Source of the DNA: CAYXDR01 sp046498185
GTDB taxonomy: Bacteria > Desulfobacterota > DSM-4660 > Desulfatiglandales > Desulfatiglandaceae
Assembly (NCBI GenBank): GCA_046498185.1
Contig: JAWOBE010000026.1
Location: 1 to 33,408 of the forward strand
Reading direction: 5' to 3'
DNA: 33,408 nt
The position numbers were made by a program, and so were the translations under genes. Below are positions 1-8,554 of this stretch, in pieces. The stretch's first letter is position 1, and each line of letters starts with the position of its first letter. The notes under the pieces were generated by a model. It was not told where the DNA came from. It was given only the letters and a program-made list of their open reading frames with translations, and made no database searches.

Positions 1-147
1 TGAACCCAGGAACAATTCTTCCTCCAAGGTCAGCCCTCCGGCATGAAGGCTTGCCATCAGACGGTTTTCGGCTTCAACCAGCGCTGTTGAATCAAGGGTT
101 ATAAGGGTATTGAAAAGGTCGAAACCGACCGCTCTTACTTTCTTCAT
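1..147 (-). CDS. HAD-superfamily hydrolase, N-terminal part (runs off the window)
   Basis: A reading frame of 49 codons starts with ATG at 147 and stays open to base 1, so only the N-terminus is visible. It reads MKKVRAVGFDLFNTLITLDS at the start. The FDLFNTL stretch (residues 9-15) fits HAD motif I, DxxxT/V, with Asp10 as the expected nucleophile. The following helical region is consistent with the cap domain of phosphatase-like HAD proteins. A GGGGA-type ribosome binding site lies just upstream. The gene begins 48 bases after the stop of the beta-hydroxyacid dehydrogenase on the same strand, so the two are probably cotranscribed. Substrate cannot be predicted; a phosphoglycolate phosphatase-like role would suit the neighbourhood but is a guess. 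Confidence 0.6.
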   Translation of the reverse strand, partial: MKKVRAVGFDLFNTLITLDSTALVEAENRLMASLHAGGLTLEEELFLGS

Positions 148-195
148 AATATCAGTTTCCCCGCAAAACAGGACCGGAATGAGGCATCAAACATT

Positions 196-1074
196 TCAAA
201 TGCTTTTCTCGCTCATCGCCTTCAGCGCCAGGTAAAGTGCCTGGGTGGCGGAGCGGCCGTGGCCCTGTGCCTTGACTGCGACATACAACTGTTTTACCAG
301 TGCCAACCCAGGCAGCGATAATCCCATGGCTTCAGCCTCTTCGAGTGCGATTCCCATATCCTTTATGAAATGCTCCACAAAAAAACCGGACGAAAAATCC
401 CCCTTGACGATCCTGGGCCCGAGGTTGTTGATCGACCAGGAGCCGGCCGCGCCCTTTCCTACCACGTCTATCACCGCCTGCTGGTCCAGCCCGACCCGCG
501 CGGCATAAAGAAGCGATTCACAGACACTTATCATCGTCCCTGAGACGAGTATCTGGTTGCACATTTTCGTATGCTGGCCGGCACCGGGCCCCCCCATGAA
601 CGTCACCCGGCTTCCGAGACACTCGAAAACAGGCATCATTTTTTCCATCGTCTCACGGGCGCCACCCACCATGATTACCAGCGTTCCATCCCTCGCGCCG
701 ATGTCCCCACCGGAAACCGGGGCATCCAATGCATCGATTCCACGCTCACGCGCCGTCTCGGCGATCCGGACGGCCAGGCTTGGTTTGGTCGTTGTCATGT
801 CAACGACGGTTCCGCACCCGGCCGAAGACGAAAAGATTCCTTCCGCCCCGAAATATACCTCCTCCACATCCTCCGGGAAACCTACGACGCTGAAAACCGC
901 TTCCGAAGCCGACGCGACTTCCCCGGGACTGTCACACCAGACAGCTCCCTTTTCAATGAGCCCGGCCGCTTTCTCCCTGGTGCGGTTATAGACGTAAATC
1001 TCATGACCTGCAGCCTGCACATGCCCGGCCATAGATGCTCCCATGACTCCTGTTCCTATCCAGCCTATCTTCAT
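196..1074 (-). CDS. NAD(P)-dependent beta-hydroxyacid dehydrogenase (3-hydroxyisobutyrate / tartronate-semialdehyde / glyoxylate reductase family)
   Basis: The 292-residue protein has the full family layout. There is an N-terminal Rossmann fold with GTGVMG at residues 8-13. The substrate motif DAPVSGG sits at 117-123. The catalytic region GPGAGQHTKMCNQ has Lys170 and Asn173, and the C-terminal half is all-helical. Length is normal. The residues after beta-2 read VYNRT (28-32); an NRT here usually goes with NADPH preference. Family members reduce tartronate semialdehyde, glyoxylate, succinate semialdehyde or 3-hydroxyisobutyrate aldehydes, and sequence alone does not separate them. With a glyoxylate-handling operon nearby, a glyoxylate or tartronate-semialdehyde reductase is attractive, but no glyoxylate carboligase is seen here. 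The gene is divergent from serA and upstream of a HAD hydrolase gene. Confidence 0.85.
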   Translation of the reverse strand: MKIGWIGTGVMGASMAGHVQAAGHEIYVYNRTREKAAGLIEKGAVWCDSPGEVASASEAVFSVVGFPEDVEEVYFGAEGIFSSSAGCGTVVDMTTTKPSLAVRIAETARERGIDALDAPVSGGDIGARDGTLVIMVGGARETMEKMMPVFECLGSRVTFMGGPGAGQHTKMCNQILVSGTMISVCESLLYAARVGLDQQAVIDVVGKGAAGSWSINNLGPRIVKGDFSSGFFVEHFIKDMGIALEEAEAMGLSLPGLALVKQLYVAVKAQGHGRSATQALYLALKAMSEKSI

Positions 1075-1316
1075 TTTTTGCTTCTCCTTGGCATCATTTC
1101 GATCAACCGTGGAAATTATCCTTTTGAAATTACCATTTCAGGCATCCCCTCAGGAATATCCTTGAAAACATAAGTGAAAAAAGGGTAAACATGTGTATCC
1201 CTCAAAGGAAAGTTTCTAAATGCCAATATAGCTTTTATGCCGGCGTTTCGCAATCCTCGAGGATTTTACACCGTTCATTCACGAGCGGATAAGATATTTC
1301 CACACGGGAGCTAGAA
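1075..1316. other. Divergent intergenic region between the hydroxyacid dehydrogenase and serA
   Basis: This 242-base AT-richer spacer must carry the promoters of both divergent genes. I see no clear sigma-70 hexamer pair on either strand, no TGGT-N3-ACCA operator and no riboswitch-like structure. A GGGAG ribosome binding site lies about 8 bases before the serA ATG at 1317. A short self-complementary patch, CCTCGAGG, occurs at 1255-1262. Confidence 0.4.
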
Positions 1317-2912
1317 ATGTACAAAATTATGATACGGGACAATATGTCCCTGAAAGCAAAAGAGATATTCGAACAAACAGGCCAAATTGAAATCGTAGTT
1401 GACAATGACAAAGCTTCGAACGACCCGGCCGTGCTGGCGGATATCATAGGCGAGTTCGACGGGATTGCCGTCAGAAGCGGCACCAAGATCAAAGGCCCGG
1501 CGCTTGAAAAGGCGGGTAAAATCAAGGTAATAGGTCGTGCTGGCATTGGCGTCGACAACATCGACGTCACCGAAGCCACTGCAAAAGGCATCGTGGTTAT
1601 GAACACTCCGGAGGGCAACACCACGACAACCGCCGAACACGCCATATCGATGATGTTCTCTCTCGCAAGACAGATCCCACAGGCCAACGCTTCGATACGC
1701 AGCGGTAAATGGGAAAAAAAGAAATTCATGGGAGTTGAAATCGCCGGCAAAACGCTTGGAATCGTCGGCCTTGGGCATATTGGAAGAATCGTCGCGGCGC
1801 GCGCGCAGGGACTGGATATGAAGGTGACAGCCAGCGATCCATATGTCACCGAAGAGGCGGCGGCGGAACTGCATGTAGAACTGCTTCCCTTCGAAAAGCT
1901 GCTCAGCCAGGCTGATTTCATTACACTTCATGTTCCCAAGCTTGTAGAAACCCGAAACTTGATAAATCGAGACACCATCGCTTTGATGAAGCCTGGCGCC
2001 CGCATCATCAACTGCTCCCGGGGTGAAGTGGTCAACCTGGAGGACCTTTACGAAGCCCTGGAAAATGGCCATGTGGGTGGTGCGGCACTGGATGTATATC
2101 CCCAGGAACCTCCTGACATGTCATGGCCCATATTCACGCTGCCGAATGTCATTTTTACGCCCCATCTGGGTGCAAGCACGGGCGAGGCACAAAATAAGGT
2201 GGCCGAGATGGTGGCCCAGCAGATGGTGGATTATCTTCTGAACGGGGTGATCACCAACGCGGTGAATTTCCCTTCGATACCCGTTGAAATGATGTCCGGG
2301 ATGAAACCTTATCTGGACCTCGCCGAGCGTATGGGCTCTATGATGGGACAGATCGTCCGTGCGGCGAGTGACATCACGATAACCTACAGCGGAGAGGTCA
2401 CCAGGTACGATACAAGGGTTTTGACCCATGCCGTTCTCAAGGGTCTTCTTGGAGCCTCCACCGACAAGCCTGTCAATTATGTGAGCGCCCCTTCGCTCGC
2501 CCGTGCCAAGGGATTGAACATCGAAGAGACGATAAGCCTTCAAACGAAGGACTACACCAACCTTATACGAATAAAGTTCCCCGGCCTCGAGGCCGAGCTC
2601 AACGAAATCTGGGGCACGGTTTTCGCCAGGAATTCACTTCGCATCGTTCGCCTCGGAAACGTTTACATGGACGCCATCCCTGAAGGCTATATGCTGGTTA
2701 TCCGCAACGACGACAGACCCGGGGTTATTGGAAGCCTGGGTACCGCCCTTGCAGCCGGCGGCATCAATATCGGCCGTTTTCAGCTGGGAAGACGAGACGG
2801 GCGTGCGGTATGTATCATCAACATGGATACACCGGTCGACGACCGGTTGCTTGAAGAAATCCGGAAACTGCCGAACATCATAACAGCAATCCGGGTTCAA
2901 ATTCCGTCTTGA
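1317..2912 (+). CDS. serA: D-3-phosphoglycerate dehydrogenase
   Basis: The enzyme oxidizes 3-phosphoglycerate to 3-phosphohydroxypyruvate with NAD+, the first step of serine synthesis in the cytosol. At 531 residues it is the long, three-part type. Residues 1-310 form the catalytic and NAD-binding core, with GLGHIG at 151-156 and Asp174 at the end of beta-2. The catalytic residues are Arg235 (in SRGEV), Glu264 (in PQEPP) and His283 (in TPHLGAS). About 150 residues of ASB/intervening domain follow, then a C-terminal ACT domain from about residue 458 (MLVIRNDDRPGVIGSLG), the usual site for serine feedback. The start is supported by GGGAG upstream. It stands alone on the plus strand. Some homologues act on 2-hydroxyacids such as glyoxylate or hydroxypyruvate, but the full domain set favours SerA. 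Confidence 0.95.
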   Translation: MYKIMIRDNMSLKAKEIFEQTGQIEIVVDNDKASNDPAVLADIIGEFDGIAVRSGTKIKGPALEKAGKIKVIGRAGIGVDNIDVTEATAKGIVVMNTPEGNTTTTAEHAISMMFSLARQIPQANASIRSGKWEKKKFMGVEIAGKTLGIVGLGHIGRIVAARAQGLDMKVTASDPYVTEEAAAELHVELLPFEKLLSQADFITLHVPKLVETRNLINRDTIALMKPGARIINCSRGEVVNLEDLYEALENGHVGGAALDVYPQEPPDMSWPIFTLPNVIFTPHLGASTGEAQNKVAEMVAQQMVDYLLNGVITNAVNFPSIPVEMMSGMKPYLDLAERMGSMMGQIVRAASDITITYSGEVTRYDTRVLTHAVLKGLLGASTDKPVNYVSAPSLARAKGLNIEETISLQTKDYTNLIRIKFPGLEAELNEIWGTVFARNSLRIVRLGNVYMDAIPEGYMLVIRNDDRPGVIGSLGTALAAGGINIGRFQLGRRDGRAVCIINMDTPVDDRLLEEIRKLPNIITAIRVQIPS

Positions 2913-2941
2913 AAACGACGTAAACTCGATTGAATTAGGAT

Positions 2942-3012
2942 GGCCTCGTAAAAAGTCAAAACGACCCCGACGCCGACGCCGATAAGACGGGGATGGTACT
3001 TTTCATGAGGCC
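2942..3012. repeat. Imperfect inverted repeat after serA
   Basis: The arms GGCCTCGTAAAAAGT (2942-2956) and ACTTTTCATGAGGCC (2998-3012) are complementary at 13 of 15 positions and enclose about 41 bases rich in GACG/CGACGCC. It lies in the 141-base gap between serA and the alcohol dehydrogenase. It has no T-tract after the right arm, so it is not a standard intrinsic terminator. The shape is that of a dispersed intergenic palindromic element; whether it recurs in the genome cannot be seen, and I find no second copy in this window. Confidence 0.55.
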
Positions 3013-3053
3013 TTCAATAATACAGATAAAGATCGAAACGGGAGGAATCGAGA

Positions 3054-4334
3054 ATGTCCGAACTTGAAACCAGGGCAAACCAGCTGCTGAAGGAATTCAA
3101 GGGAAACGCCTATGCTTTTGGAAACGATGTGCTTGATTCCGCTCCCGGGGAGCTAAGTGCTCAAATCGGTAAAAAGGCACTCTTCGTCGCTCCTGTCAGA
3201 AAATGGTTCGATCCTTACAGAAAACGAATCCTCGCTTCCCTGGCAGATTCGGGGATAGATGTCATCGGCACCGCGGGATCCGCAGCCCCCAACGCGCCCT
3301 TTGTCGATGTCTACAGGATACACAGCCATATTGTGCACAGAAAGCCGGACGTGATCGTGGCCGCCGGCGGCGGCTCCGCGATCGATGCGGTTAAAGCCTC
3401 CGCCGTCATCGCCTCCCTCGGGGACATCGAGCCGGAAGTGGACCCCTTTTTCGGCGTCGGGGGAGTCAGTAAAGTCTGTGCCCAGGAGGGCAGAAGCATC
3501 GTGCCCGTTGTAGCGGTAATGATGGCTGCCAGTTCCGGTGCTCACCTGACGAAATATTCAAACATCACCGATCCCGTAGCCGGACAGAAGAAACTAATAG
3601 TCGATGAGGCCATCGTTCCGACCCGGGCCGTATTCGATTACAGTGTCACGGCCTCACAACCCGAAGCCCTGACTCTTGACGGAGGGCTTGACGGCATCGC
3701 CCACTGCCTGGAAGTATACTTCGGCACACCCAAAGAAGCTCTTGACAAAACAAGGGAAATCGCAGAAGTAGGGATAGATCTGATCATCGACGGCCTCACC
3801 CGGATAAAAAGGGAACCCTCTGACATAACGGCCAGGACATTGCTGGGGCTCGGCACCGACCTGGGAGGCTATGCGATTATGGTCGGCGGCACATCCGGAG
3901 CACATCTTTCAAGTTTTTCGCTGGTAGATGTGCTGAGCCACGGACGTGCCTGTGCCTTGATGAACCCCTATTACACCGTGTTTTTCGCCCCTGCAATTGA
4001 AGAGCAACTGCGGGTTATCGGAAACATATACAAGAAGCACGGCTATCTGGACGCTCCGATCGATAAGCTCAAAGGCAGGGATCTGGGGTTGGCGGTCGCC
4101 GGCGGTATGCTCGAGTTGAGCGCTTTTTTGGGTTTTCCGGTCCGATTGAACCAGGTGCCGGGAATTACCAGGAAGCACATCGAGCGTTGCCTGAGCGCCG
4201 CAAAAAATCCCCAGCTCGACATGAAACTCAGGAACATGCCCGTGCCCCTGCATGCGGGGCTTGTGGATCAATACATGGCTCCGATTCTGGAGGCCGCCTG
4301 GGATGGCGATTTCTCTAAAATAAAAACCATCTAA
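3054..4334 (+). CDS. Iron-containing alcohol dehydrogenase
   Basis: This 426-residue protein is a group III (Fe2+-dependent) alcohol dehydrogenase. The N-terminal dinucleotide domain has GGGS at 105-108 within AAGGGSAIDAVK. The C-terminal helical domain supplies the expected metal ligands Asp213, His217, His284 and His296 (in LDGGLDGIAH, GGTSGAHL and LSHGRA). It is about 40 residues longer than FucO- or YqhD-type enzymes. The ATG follows a GGGAGG ribosome binding site. Family members interconvert alcohols and aldehydes, including lactaldehyde, glycolaldehyde, 4-hydroxybutyrate and ethanol, and the substrate cannot be read from sequence. Its position beside a glycolate-type operon makes a C2 diol or glycolaldehyde substrate possible, but it is convergent with that operon and has no shared operator, so the link is weak. 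Confidence 0.88.
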   Translation: MSELETRANQLLKEFKGNAYAFGNDVLDSAPGELSAQIGKKALFVAPVRKWFDPYRKRILASLADSGIDVIGTAGSAAPNAPFVDVYRIHSHIVHRKPDVIVAAGGGSAIDAVKASAVIASLGDIEPEVDPFFGVGGVSKVCAQEGRSIVPVVAVMMAASSGAHLTKYSNITDPVAGQKKLIVDEAIVPTRAVFDYSVTASQPEALTLDGGLDGIAHCLEVYFGTPKEALDKTREIAEVGIDLIIDGLTRIKREPSDITARTLLGLGTDLGGYAIMVGGTSGAHLSSFSLVDVLSHGRACALMNPYYTVFFAPAIEEQLRVIGNIYKKHGYLDAPIDKLKGRDLGLAVAGGMLELSAFLGFPVRLNQVPGITRKHIERCLSAAKNPQLDMKLRNMPVPLHAGLVDQYMAPILEAAWDGDFSKIKTI

Positions 4335-4369
4335 AAAACCCGACTGAAGAACTTGATTCCGCAGCCGGG
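4333..4369 (-). terminator. Rho-independent terminator of the mtk-glc operon
   Basis: Read on the minus strand, CCCGGCTG (4369-4362) pairs with CAGTCGGG (4346-4339), with one G-U wobble and a 15-base loop. The sequence continues directly into six T residues (4338-4333). It lies 29 bases after the glcF stop and overlaps the end of the convergent alcohol dehydrogenase gene. On the plus strand the same stem has an A-C mismatch and no T-run, so it acts mainly for the minus strand. Confidence 0.8.
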
Positions 4370-4397
4370 CTCTAAAGAAAACAGAATAACAGGCAAA

Positions 4398-5546
4398 TCA
4401 CTCCATCGCATCCAGGACCACTTCGGTCATATCCTTGACTTTAAGATCCGAACCGGTTCGCCTGGCCCGCGTCGCCATGGTGCGGACGCATTGTTGACAC
4501 GCGGTGATAACCGTGTCAGCACCCACGCCCTTGATGGAATCCAGTTTCATCTGGGCCACCTGCGCGCTTATTTCCGGCGCTGTCATTTCCACGTTTCCTC
4601 CTCCGCCGCAGCATACCGAAAACCTGCGGTTCGTTGGAAGTTCCCTGAAATCAACCCCCGGCAGCGCTTTAATGACTTCTCTGGGCTCCTCGTAAACCCC
4701 TGAATTTCGACCGAGGTCACAGGGGTCATGATAGGTGACGACACCCTCTATAGGCTTTGTGAGCTTTATCTTACCCTCTTTGATCAGCTCGTTTATCAAC
4801 TGGGTCGCGTGCATCAATTCAACGCCCTCGATATCATAGAAATGCTTCCACGTATGGTAGCACGAAGGACAAGTGAAAACGACCCGCTTGGCACCCACAT
4901 CCTTTACCTTCTGGATGTTGTGTTCTTTTAATTCTTCAAGTTTTTCCGGCATGCCCGCTCCTATGAGCGGAAAACCGCAACACCATTCATCTCCTCCGAG
5001 AATCGTGAAATCCACGCCGGCCTTTTTCAAGATGGTCGACATGTTGGCCGGGATCTTTTGCACCATTGGAAAAAAGGACGCCACACACCCCACGAAGAAA
5101 AGGATGTCCGCCTTGTCCTTTTCAAAATTTTCTTCCGGAAATTCCTTGACCAGTTCCAGCCACTCGTTTCGGTCTTCCTGGTCATCGTCCGAAATATTAT
5201 GCACGTCGGAAAGCGTGTTTACCAGGCGGTCGACTATTTTAGGATAAAACCCCTTGTCGACCTGGCATTCCCTGTTCTGGAAAATCAAATCCTTGGTCTG
5301 TACGCTGGACAGGCATGCTTCGTAACAAGCTCCGCAACCCAGGCAGGTAAAAACCGACCGCTCGGTATCCTCGCTCAATGGCAGCTGGTTCTCGATCGCG
5401 AAACGGACAATTGCATTTCTTCCCCTGGCGGAATAAGCTTCCTCCTTCATAACAAGGTAGGTGGGGCAATGGGGCAGACAGAAGCCGCACTTATTGCACT
5501 TCGCCACTTCGTCGTAAGACAGTTTTTTCAACTGAACTAAATTCAT
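4398..5546 (-). CDS. glcF: GlcF-type iron-sulfur subunit (CCG-domain) of a glycolate/lactate oxidase
   Basis: The protein (382 residues) is the electron-transfer subunit of a three-part 2-hydroxyacid oxidase. Two ferredoxin-type [4Fe-4S] motifs, CxxCxxCxxxC, use Cys17/20/23/27 and Cys68/71/74/78. Two complete CCG domains follow. The first has Cys154, Cys189-Cys190 and Cys226/Cys229; the second has Cys276, Cys312-Cys313 and Cys350/Cys353. CCG domains are shared with HdrB/HdrD, GlpC and LutA, and may bind non-cubane clusters. No membrane segment is seen, so contact with the quinone pool or a soluble carrier is through partners. It is the last gene of the operon, 42 bases after glcE, and ends just before the terminator. 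LutA/LldE-type lactate use is the main alternative. Confidence 0.88.
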   Translation of the reverse strand: MNLVQLKKLSYDEVAKCNKCGFCLPHCPTYLVMKEEAYSARGRNAIVRFAIENQLPLSEDTERSVFTCLGCGACYEACLSSVQTKDLIFQNRECQVDKGFYPKIVDRLVNTLSDVHNISDDDQEDRNEWLELVKEFPEENFEKDKADILFFVGCVASFFPMVQKIPANMSTILKKAGVDFTILGGDEWCCGFPLIGAGMPEKLEELKEHNIQKVKDVGAKRVVFTCPSCYHTWKHFYDIEGVELMHATQLINELIKEGKIKLTKPIEGVVTYHDPCDLGRNSGVYEEPREVIKALPGVDFRELPTNRRFSVCCGGGGNVEMTAPEISAQVAQMKLDSIKGVGADTVITACQQCVRTMATRARRTGSDLKVKDMTEVVLDAME

Positions 5547-5588
5547 GAGAGTCTACCTCTTCTTATTTGGACAATTTTGGACAATCTA

Positions 5589-7022
5589 TCACAGGCCTCC
5601 CACGTAACGACCGGGACACATCGTTCCTCTGGGATCCAGCCGCTCCTTGAGCCTTTTCATAACGACGAAATCGGAGCCGATCTCTCCCCATATCGGAAGA
5701 TCCTTTTTGAGCATGGTGGGAGCATAATGCACAACAAGGTTTCCTCCCTCCCGGCGGCATGAGGCTGACAACTCCTTGACAATGCCTACAACCTCCCGCC
5801 CGTCGGAACCTGTATCAGTCGAAATAAGGCAGACACCGCTGCCTGAATGCACAAGAAGCCTCGGGGCGAAGCCCTTTTTATCAAAGCTCTCCAGGGCAGT
5901 CCCGACCAGATCCTTCCATGCAGCGATCGGATAGTTGAGTTTTATGGTCACATAGCCGGCGTCAGTCTTGGCGCCGACAGGCATGATATCGCCCACCTTT
6001 AACCAGAAAAGCGCATGATGGTCTTCTCCGATTACACGTTCGCCGGCCGCACCATGGGCCTTTGCGATCTCGCTGAATTTCTCCTTCATACGCTCCACCG
6101 CCGGCTTGAAATGTTCAAGCGCCGCAGCGACCACGAAACTTCCTTTGTTCATCCCGGGAAGATCTTCGCCGTCGAGTGCGTTGAAAGCCTCTGCGTTCAT
6201 CAATTCCACAGCCGCAGGCAGCATAGTAGTATTCAATACGGCATCCGCAAACGCCGATGCCGATTCAAAATCCGGGAATGAAAAAACCACCGTGGCCATG
6301 GATTCAGGCAGCGGCAAAAGGCGAAGCGTCATTTCGCACACCATCCCCAGGGAGCCGTAGGTGCCAAGCATGAACTTGGAAATGTCATAACCTGAGACAT
6401 TCTTGACGGTCTTCCCACCCGCTCCCACAATGGATCCATCCGCTGCTACAACCTTCGCCCCCAGAATCAAGTCACGAGGCAGGTTATAATACAAACGCTT
6501 CGGGCCGCTCGAGTTGGCGGCCATGACGCCGCCAATCGTTGCATTCTCGCTGAAAGGCGGATCCAGAGGAAAAAAACATCCACTGTGAGTCCTTTCCGAA
6601 CAAATCACCTCGCCTGATTCGGTTACCAGGTCCTCCAGCGGGAGGTAGCACCTGTCCTCTTGGGTCGCGAGGCGAGCCTGTATATCTCTGAACCTGACAC
6701 CAGCCTCTACTGTCAGCGTTAGATTCGCTACATCCACATCTCGCATATGATTCATGCGCTTGGTGCATATCACGAGATCCAGCCCGTGAGGGGGATTGCC
6801 TGTGGCGATCTTGGTGCCCGCGCCCCACGGGGCCACGGCCCACCCCTCATTGTAGGCGATCTTCATCAACCCGGAAACCTGGTCGATGTTAGAGGGGAAC
6901 GCCACCGCCTTCGGGAGCAAACCGTCGACACCATACCGGGAAATAACATCTTCTTCCGTCTTCAGATGATCCCGGCCGACGCATTCGGCCAAAGCATTGA
7001 TAATTTCGGTGAACTCTGCCAC
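5589..7022 (-). CDS. glcE: GlcE-like FAD-binding subunit
   Basis: This is a FAD-linked oxidase (FAD_binding_4 fold) of 477 residues, with PWGAGTK at 65-71, ATIGGVMAANSSG at 161-173, GGKTVKNVSGYD at 202-213 and GSLGMVCEMTLRLLP at 223-237. The GGKTVKNVSGYD segment and the C-terminal LDPRGTMCPGRY are typical of GlcE. E. coli GlcE is about 350 residues. This one is longer and includes an insertion near residues 122-150 with Cys125, Cys141 and Cys149 just before the conserved FPLDPP. The start codon is GTG at 7022, preceded by AGGAG. It sits between glcD (60-base gap) and glcF. It probably pairs with GlcD in a flavin-flavin-FeS complex that oxidizes glycolate to glyoxylate. Confidence 0.82.
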   Translation of the reverse strand: MAEFTEIINALAECVGRDHLKTEEDVISRYGVDGLLPKAVAFPSNIDQVSGLMKIAYNEGWAVAPWGAGTKIATGNPPHGLDLVICTKRMNHMRDVDVANLTLTVEAGVRFRDIQARLATQEDRCYLPLEDLVTESGEVICSERTHSGCFFPLDPPFSENATIGGVMAANSSGPKRLYYNLPRDLILGAKVVAADGSIVGAGGKTVKNVSGYDISKFMLGTYGSLGMVCEMTLRLLPLPESMATVVFSFPDFESASAFADAVLNTTMLPAAVELMNAEAFNALDGEDLPGMNKGSFVVAAALEHFKPAVERMKEKFSEIAKAHGAAGERVIGEDHHALFWLKVGDIMPVGAKTDAGYVTIKLNYPIAAWKDLVGTALESFDKKGFAPRLLVHSGSGVCLISTDTGSDGREVVGIVKELSASCRREGGNLVVHYAPTMLKKDLPIWGEIGSDFVVMKRLKERLDPRGTMCPGRYVGGL

Positions 7023-7081
7023 TTGTCAACTCCTTGTCTTCGACACATACCCGTGCCGTTGAAATTATTACTATACGACAA

Positions 7082-8473
7082 CTACGCTTCGCAAGCAGGC
7101 TCCGGGATCATTTTCCCTTCATTTATAATGTTGGTGGGGTCCATCGCTCGTTTAATATTCCGTTCGAATTCAAGGTCGCCCTCACAAAAGATGAAAGACG
7201 TTTCTTTGAGTTTTTCGAGTCCCACCCCATGCTCTCCGCTGATCGTCCCCCCGACATCCGCGCATGCTTTCAGGATGGCGCTTGATGCCTTATGCACCCT
7301 GGCCACCTCATCCTGGTCGCGGTCATCAAAAAGAATCAACGGATGAAGGTTTCCATCTCCGGCATGGAATACGTTTCCGATCTGCAGGTTGTATTCTACA
7401 CTGATCTCCATGACCCGTGCCAGGACTTCCGGCAACTTTGTACGTGGTACGGTTCCGTCACAACACATGTAACTTGGCCGTATCTGGCCCACCGAGCCAA
7501 ATGCCCCTTTTCGTCCCGCCCAGAGAAGATCGTATTCCTCCTGGTTCCTGGCCACCTTGATCTCGCGAACATTGTTCGCTTTGCAAATGCCTACTATCTG
7601 TTCCGCCTTCTCATCCATGCCCTCCGGCATGCCGTCCAGTTCAATAATCAACACGCACGCCGCATCAAGCGGATAACCCACCTTAAGCGTGGCCTCCACC
7701 GCTCTCATCATTGTGTTGTCCATCATCTCGAGGGCGGCGGGAATAATTCCCTCGGCGATGATCGCGGAAACGGAATTGGCCCCATCCTGGATGGAATTAA
7801 AAACCGCCAGCATTGTCTTGACGGCCTCAGGTTGCCGCATCAGCTTCAGGGTGACTTTCGTCACCATGCCGAGGGTCCCTTCGCTACCGACCATCAAACC
7901 TATTAAATCGAAACCCGGAGGATCCTGGGCCTTGCCGCCCATCTCCACCACCGTCCCGTCATCCAGAACAATCTCCAGACCCTTTACGTGGTTTGTCGTG
8001 GTGCCGTATTTCAGGCACTTCGGCCCGCCGGAATTCTCGGACACATTTCCGCCGATGGTCGAAACCTTCTGGCTGGCCGGATCCGGCTGGTATGCATAGC
8101 CAAGTGCCGCCATCTGGTTCTGCAGATCGAGAGTGAAAATGCCTGGTTCCACGGTTACCGTGCGGTTTGGAAGGTCGACTTCCAGGATTTTGTTCATGCG
8201 GGAAAAATGAATCACCACTCCGCCCTTGGTAGGAATCGTTCCCCCGGTCAGGTTGGTCCCCGAACCACGCCCCAGCACGGGCACCTTCTCCTTGTAACAA
8301 AGAGCCATGATTTTGCTTACCTCTTCGGTGCACGACGGGAGGACGACAACATCGGGGGTCGCCCTGTCCATCGAAGCGTCGTAGCTGTAAAGCTTAAGAT
8401 CCATTTCCGTAGTCAGTACGAATTCCGGATCCACGATTTCTTTCAATCGGGCTATCAATTCCTGATTTTCCAT
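7082..8473 (-). CDS. glcD: GlcD-type FAD-linked 2-hydroxyacid oxidase (catalytic subunit)
   Basis: The 463-residue flavoprotein has the PCMH-type FAD domain, with GRGSGTNLTGG at 68-78, STIGGNVSENSGG at 138-150 and GSEGTLGMVTKVTLK at 196-210. The C-terminal FAD-oxidase domain includes the HAGDGNLHP active-site segment and GEHGVG near the end. These are the signatures of GlcD and D-lactate dehydrogenase (Dld-II). In E. coli GlcD is the catalytic subunit of glycolate oxidase. The gene is first in the glcDEF set, and a hairpin-rich 126-base gap separates it from the upstream lyase gene. Glycolate is favoured over lactate because of the malyl-CoA lyase and ligase genes in the same operon; that choice is inference. 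Confidence 0.88.
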   Translation of the reverse strand: MENQELIARLKEIVDPEFVLTTEMDLKLYSYDASMDRATPDVVVLPSCTEEVSKIMALCYKEKVPVLGRGSGTNLTGGTIPTKGGVVIHFSRMNKILEVDLPNRTVTVEPGIFTLDLQNQMAALGYAYQPDPASQKVSTIGGNVSENSGGPKCLKYGTTTNHVKGLEIVLDDGTVVEMGGKAQDPPGFDLIGLMVGSEGTLGMVTKVTLKLMRQPEAVKTMLAVFNSIQDGANSVSAIIAEGIIPAALEMMDNTMMRAVEATLKVGYPLDAACVLIIELDGMPEGMDEKAEQIVGICKANNVREIKVARNQEEYDLLWAGRKGAFGSVGQIRPSYMCCDGTVPRTKLPEVLARVMEISVEYNLQIGNVFHAGDGNLHPLILFDDRDQDEVARVHKASSAILKACADVGGTISGEHGVGLEKLKETSFIFCEGDLEFERNIKRAMDPTNIINEGKMIPEPACEA

Positions 8474-8503
8474 AGAAAATTCCTCTCAAACCCTGAAATA
8501 AAA

Positions 8504-8536
8504 GGAGGCATGAAGACTCGGATCTCCTGTGCCTCC
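8504..8536 (-). promoter_or_regulatory. Terminator-like hairpin between the lyase gene and glcD (possible attenuator)
   Basis: On the minus strand GGAGGCA (8536-8530) and TGCCTCC (8510-8504) form a 7-bp stem with a 19-base loop, followed by TTTTATTT. It lies inside the operon 31 bases before the glcD start. It could terminate part of the transcripts, lowering glcDEF relative to the ligase and lyase genes, or serve as an RNA-processing site. Confidence 0.45.
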
Positions 8537-8554
8537 CTGTTACACGCTTAGGCA

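Noticed and set aside
1311..2072. Minus-strand open frame of 253 codons under serA
   Set aside because: serA carries the complete catalytic and ACT motifs on the other strand; this frame has none.
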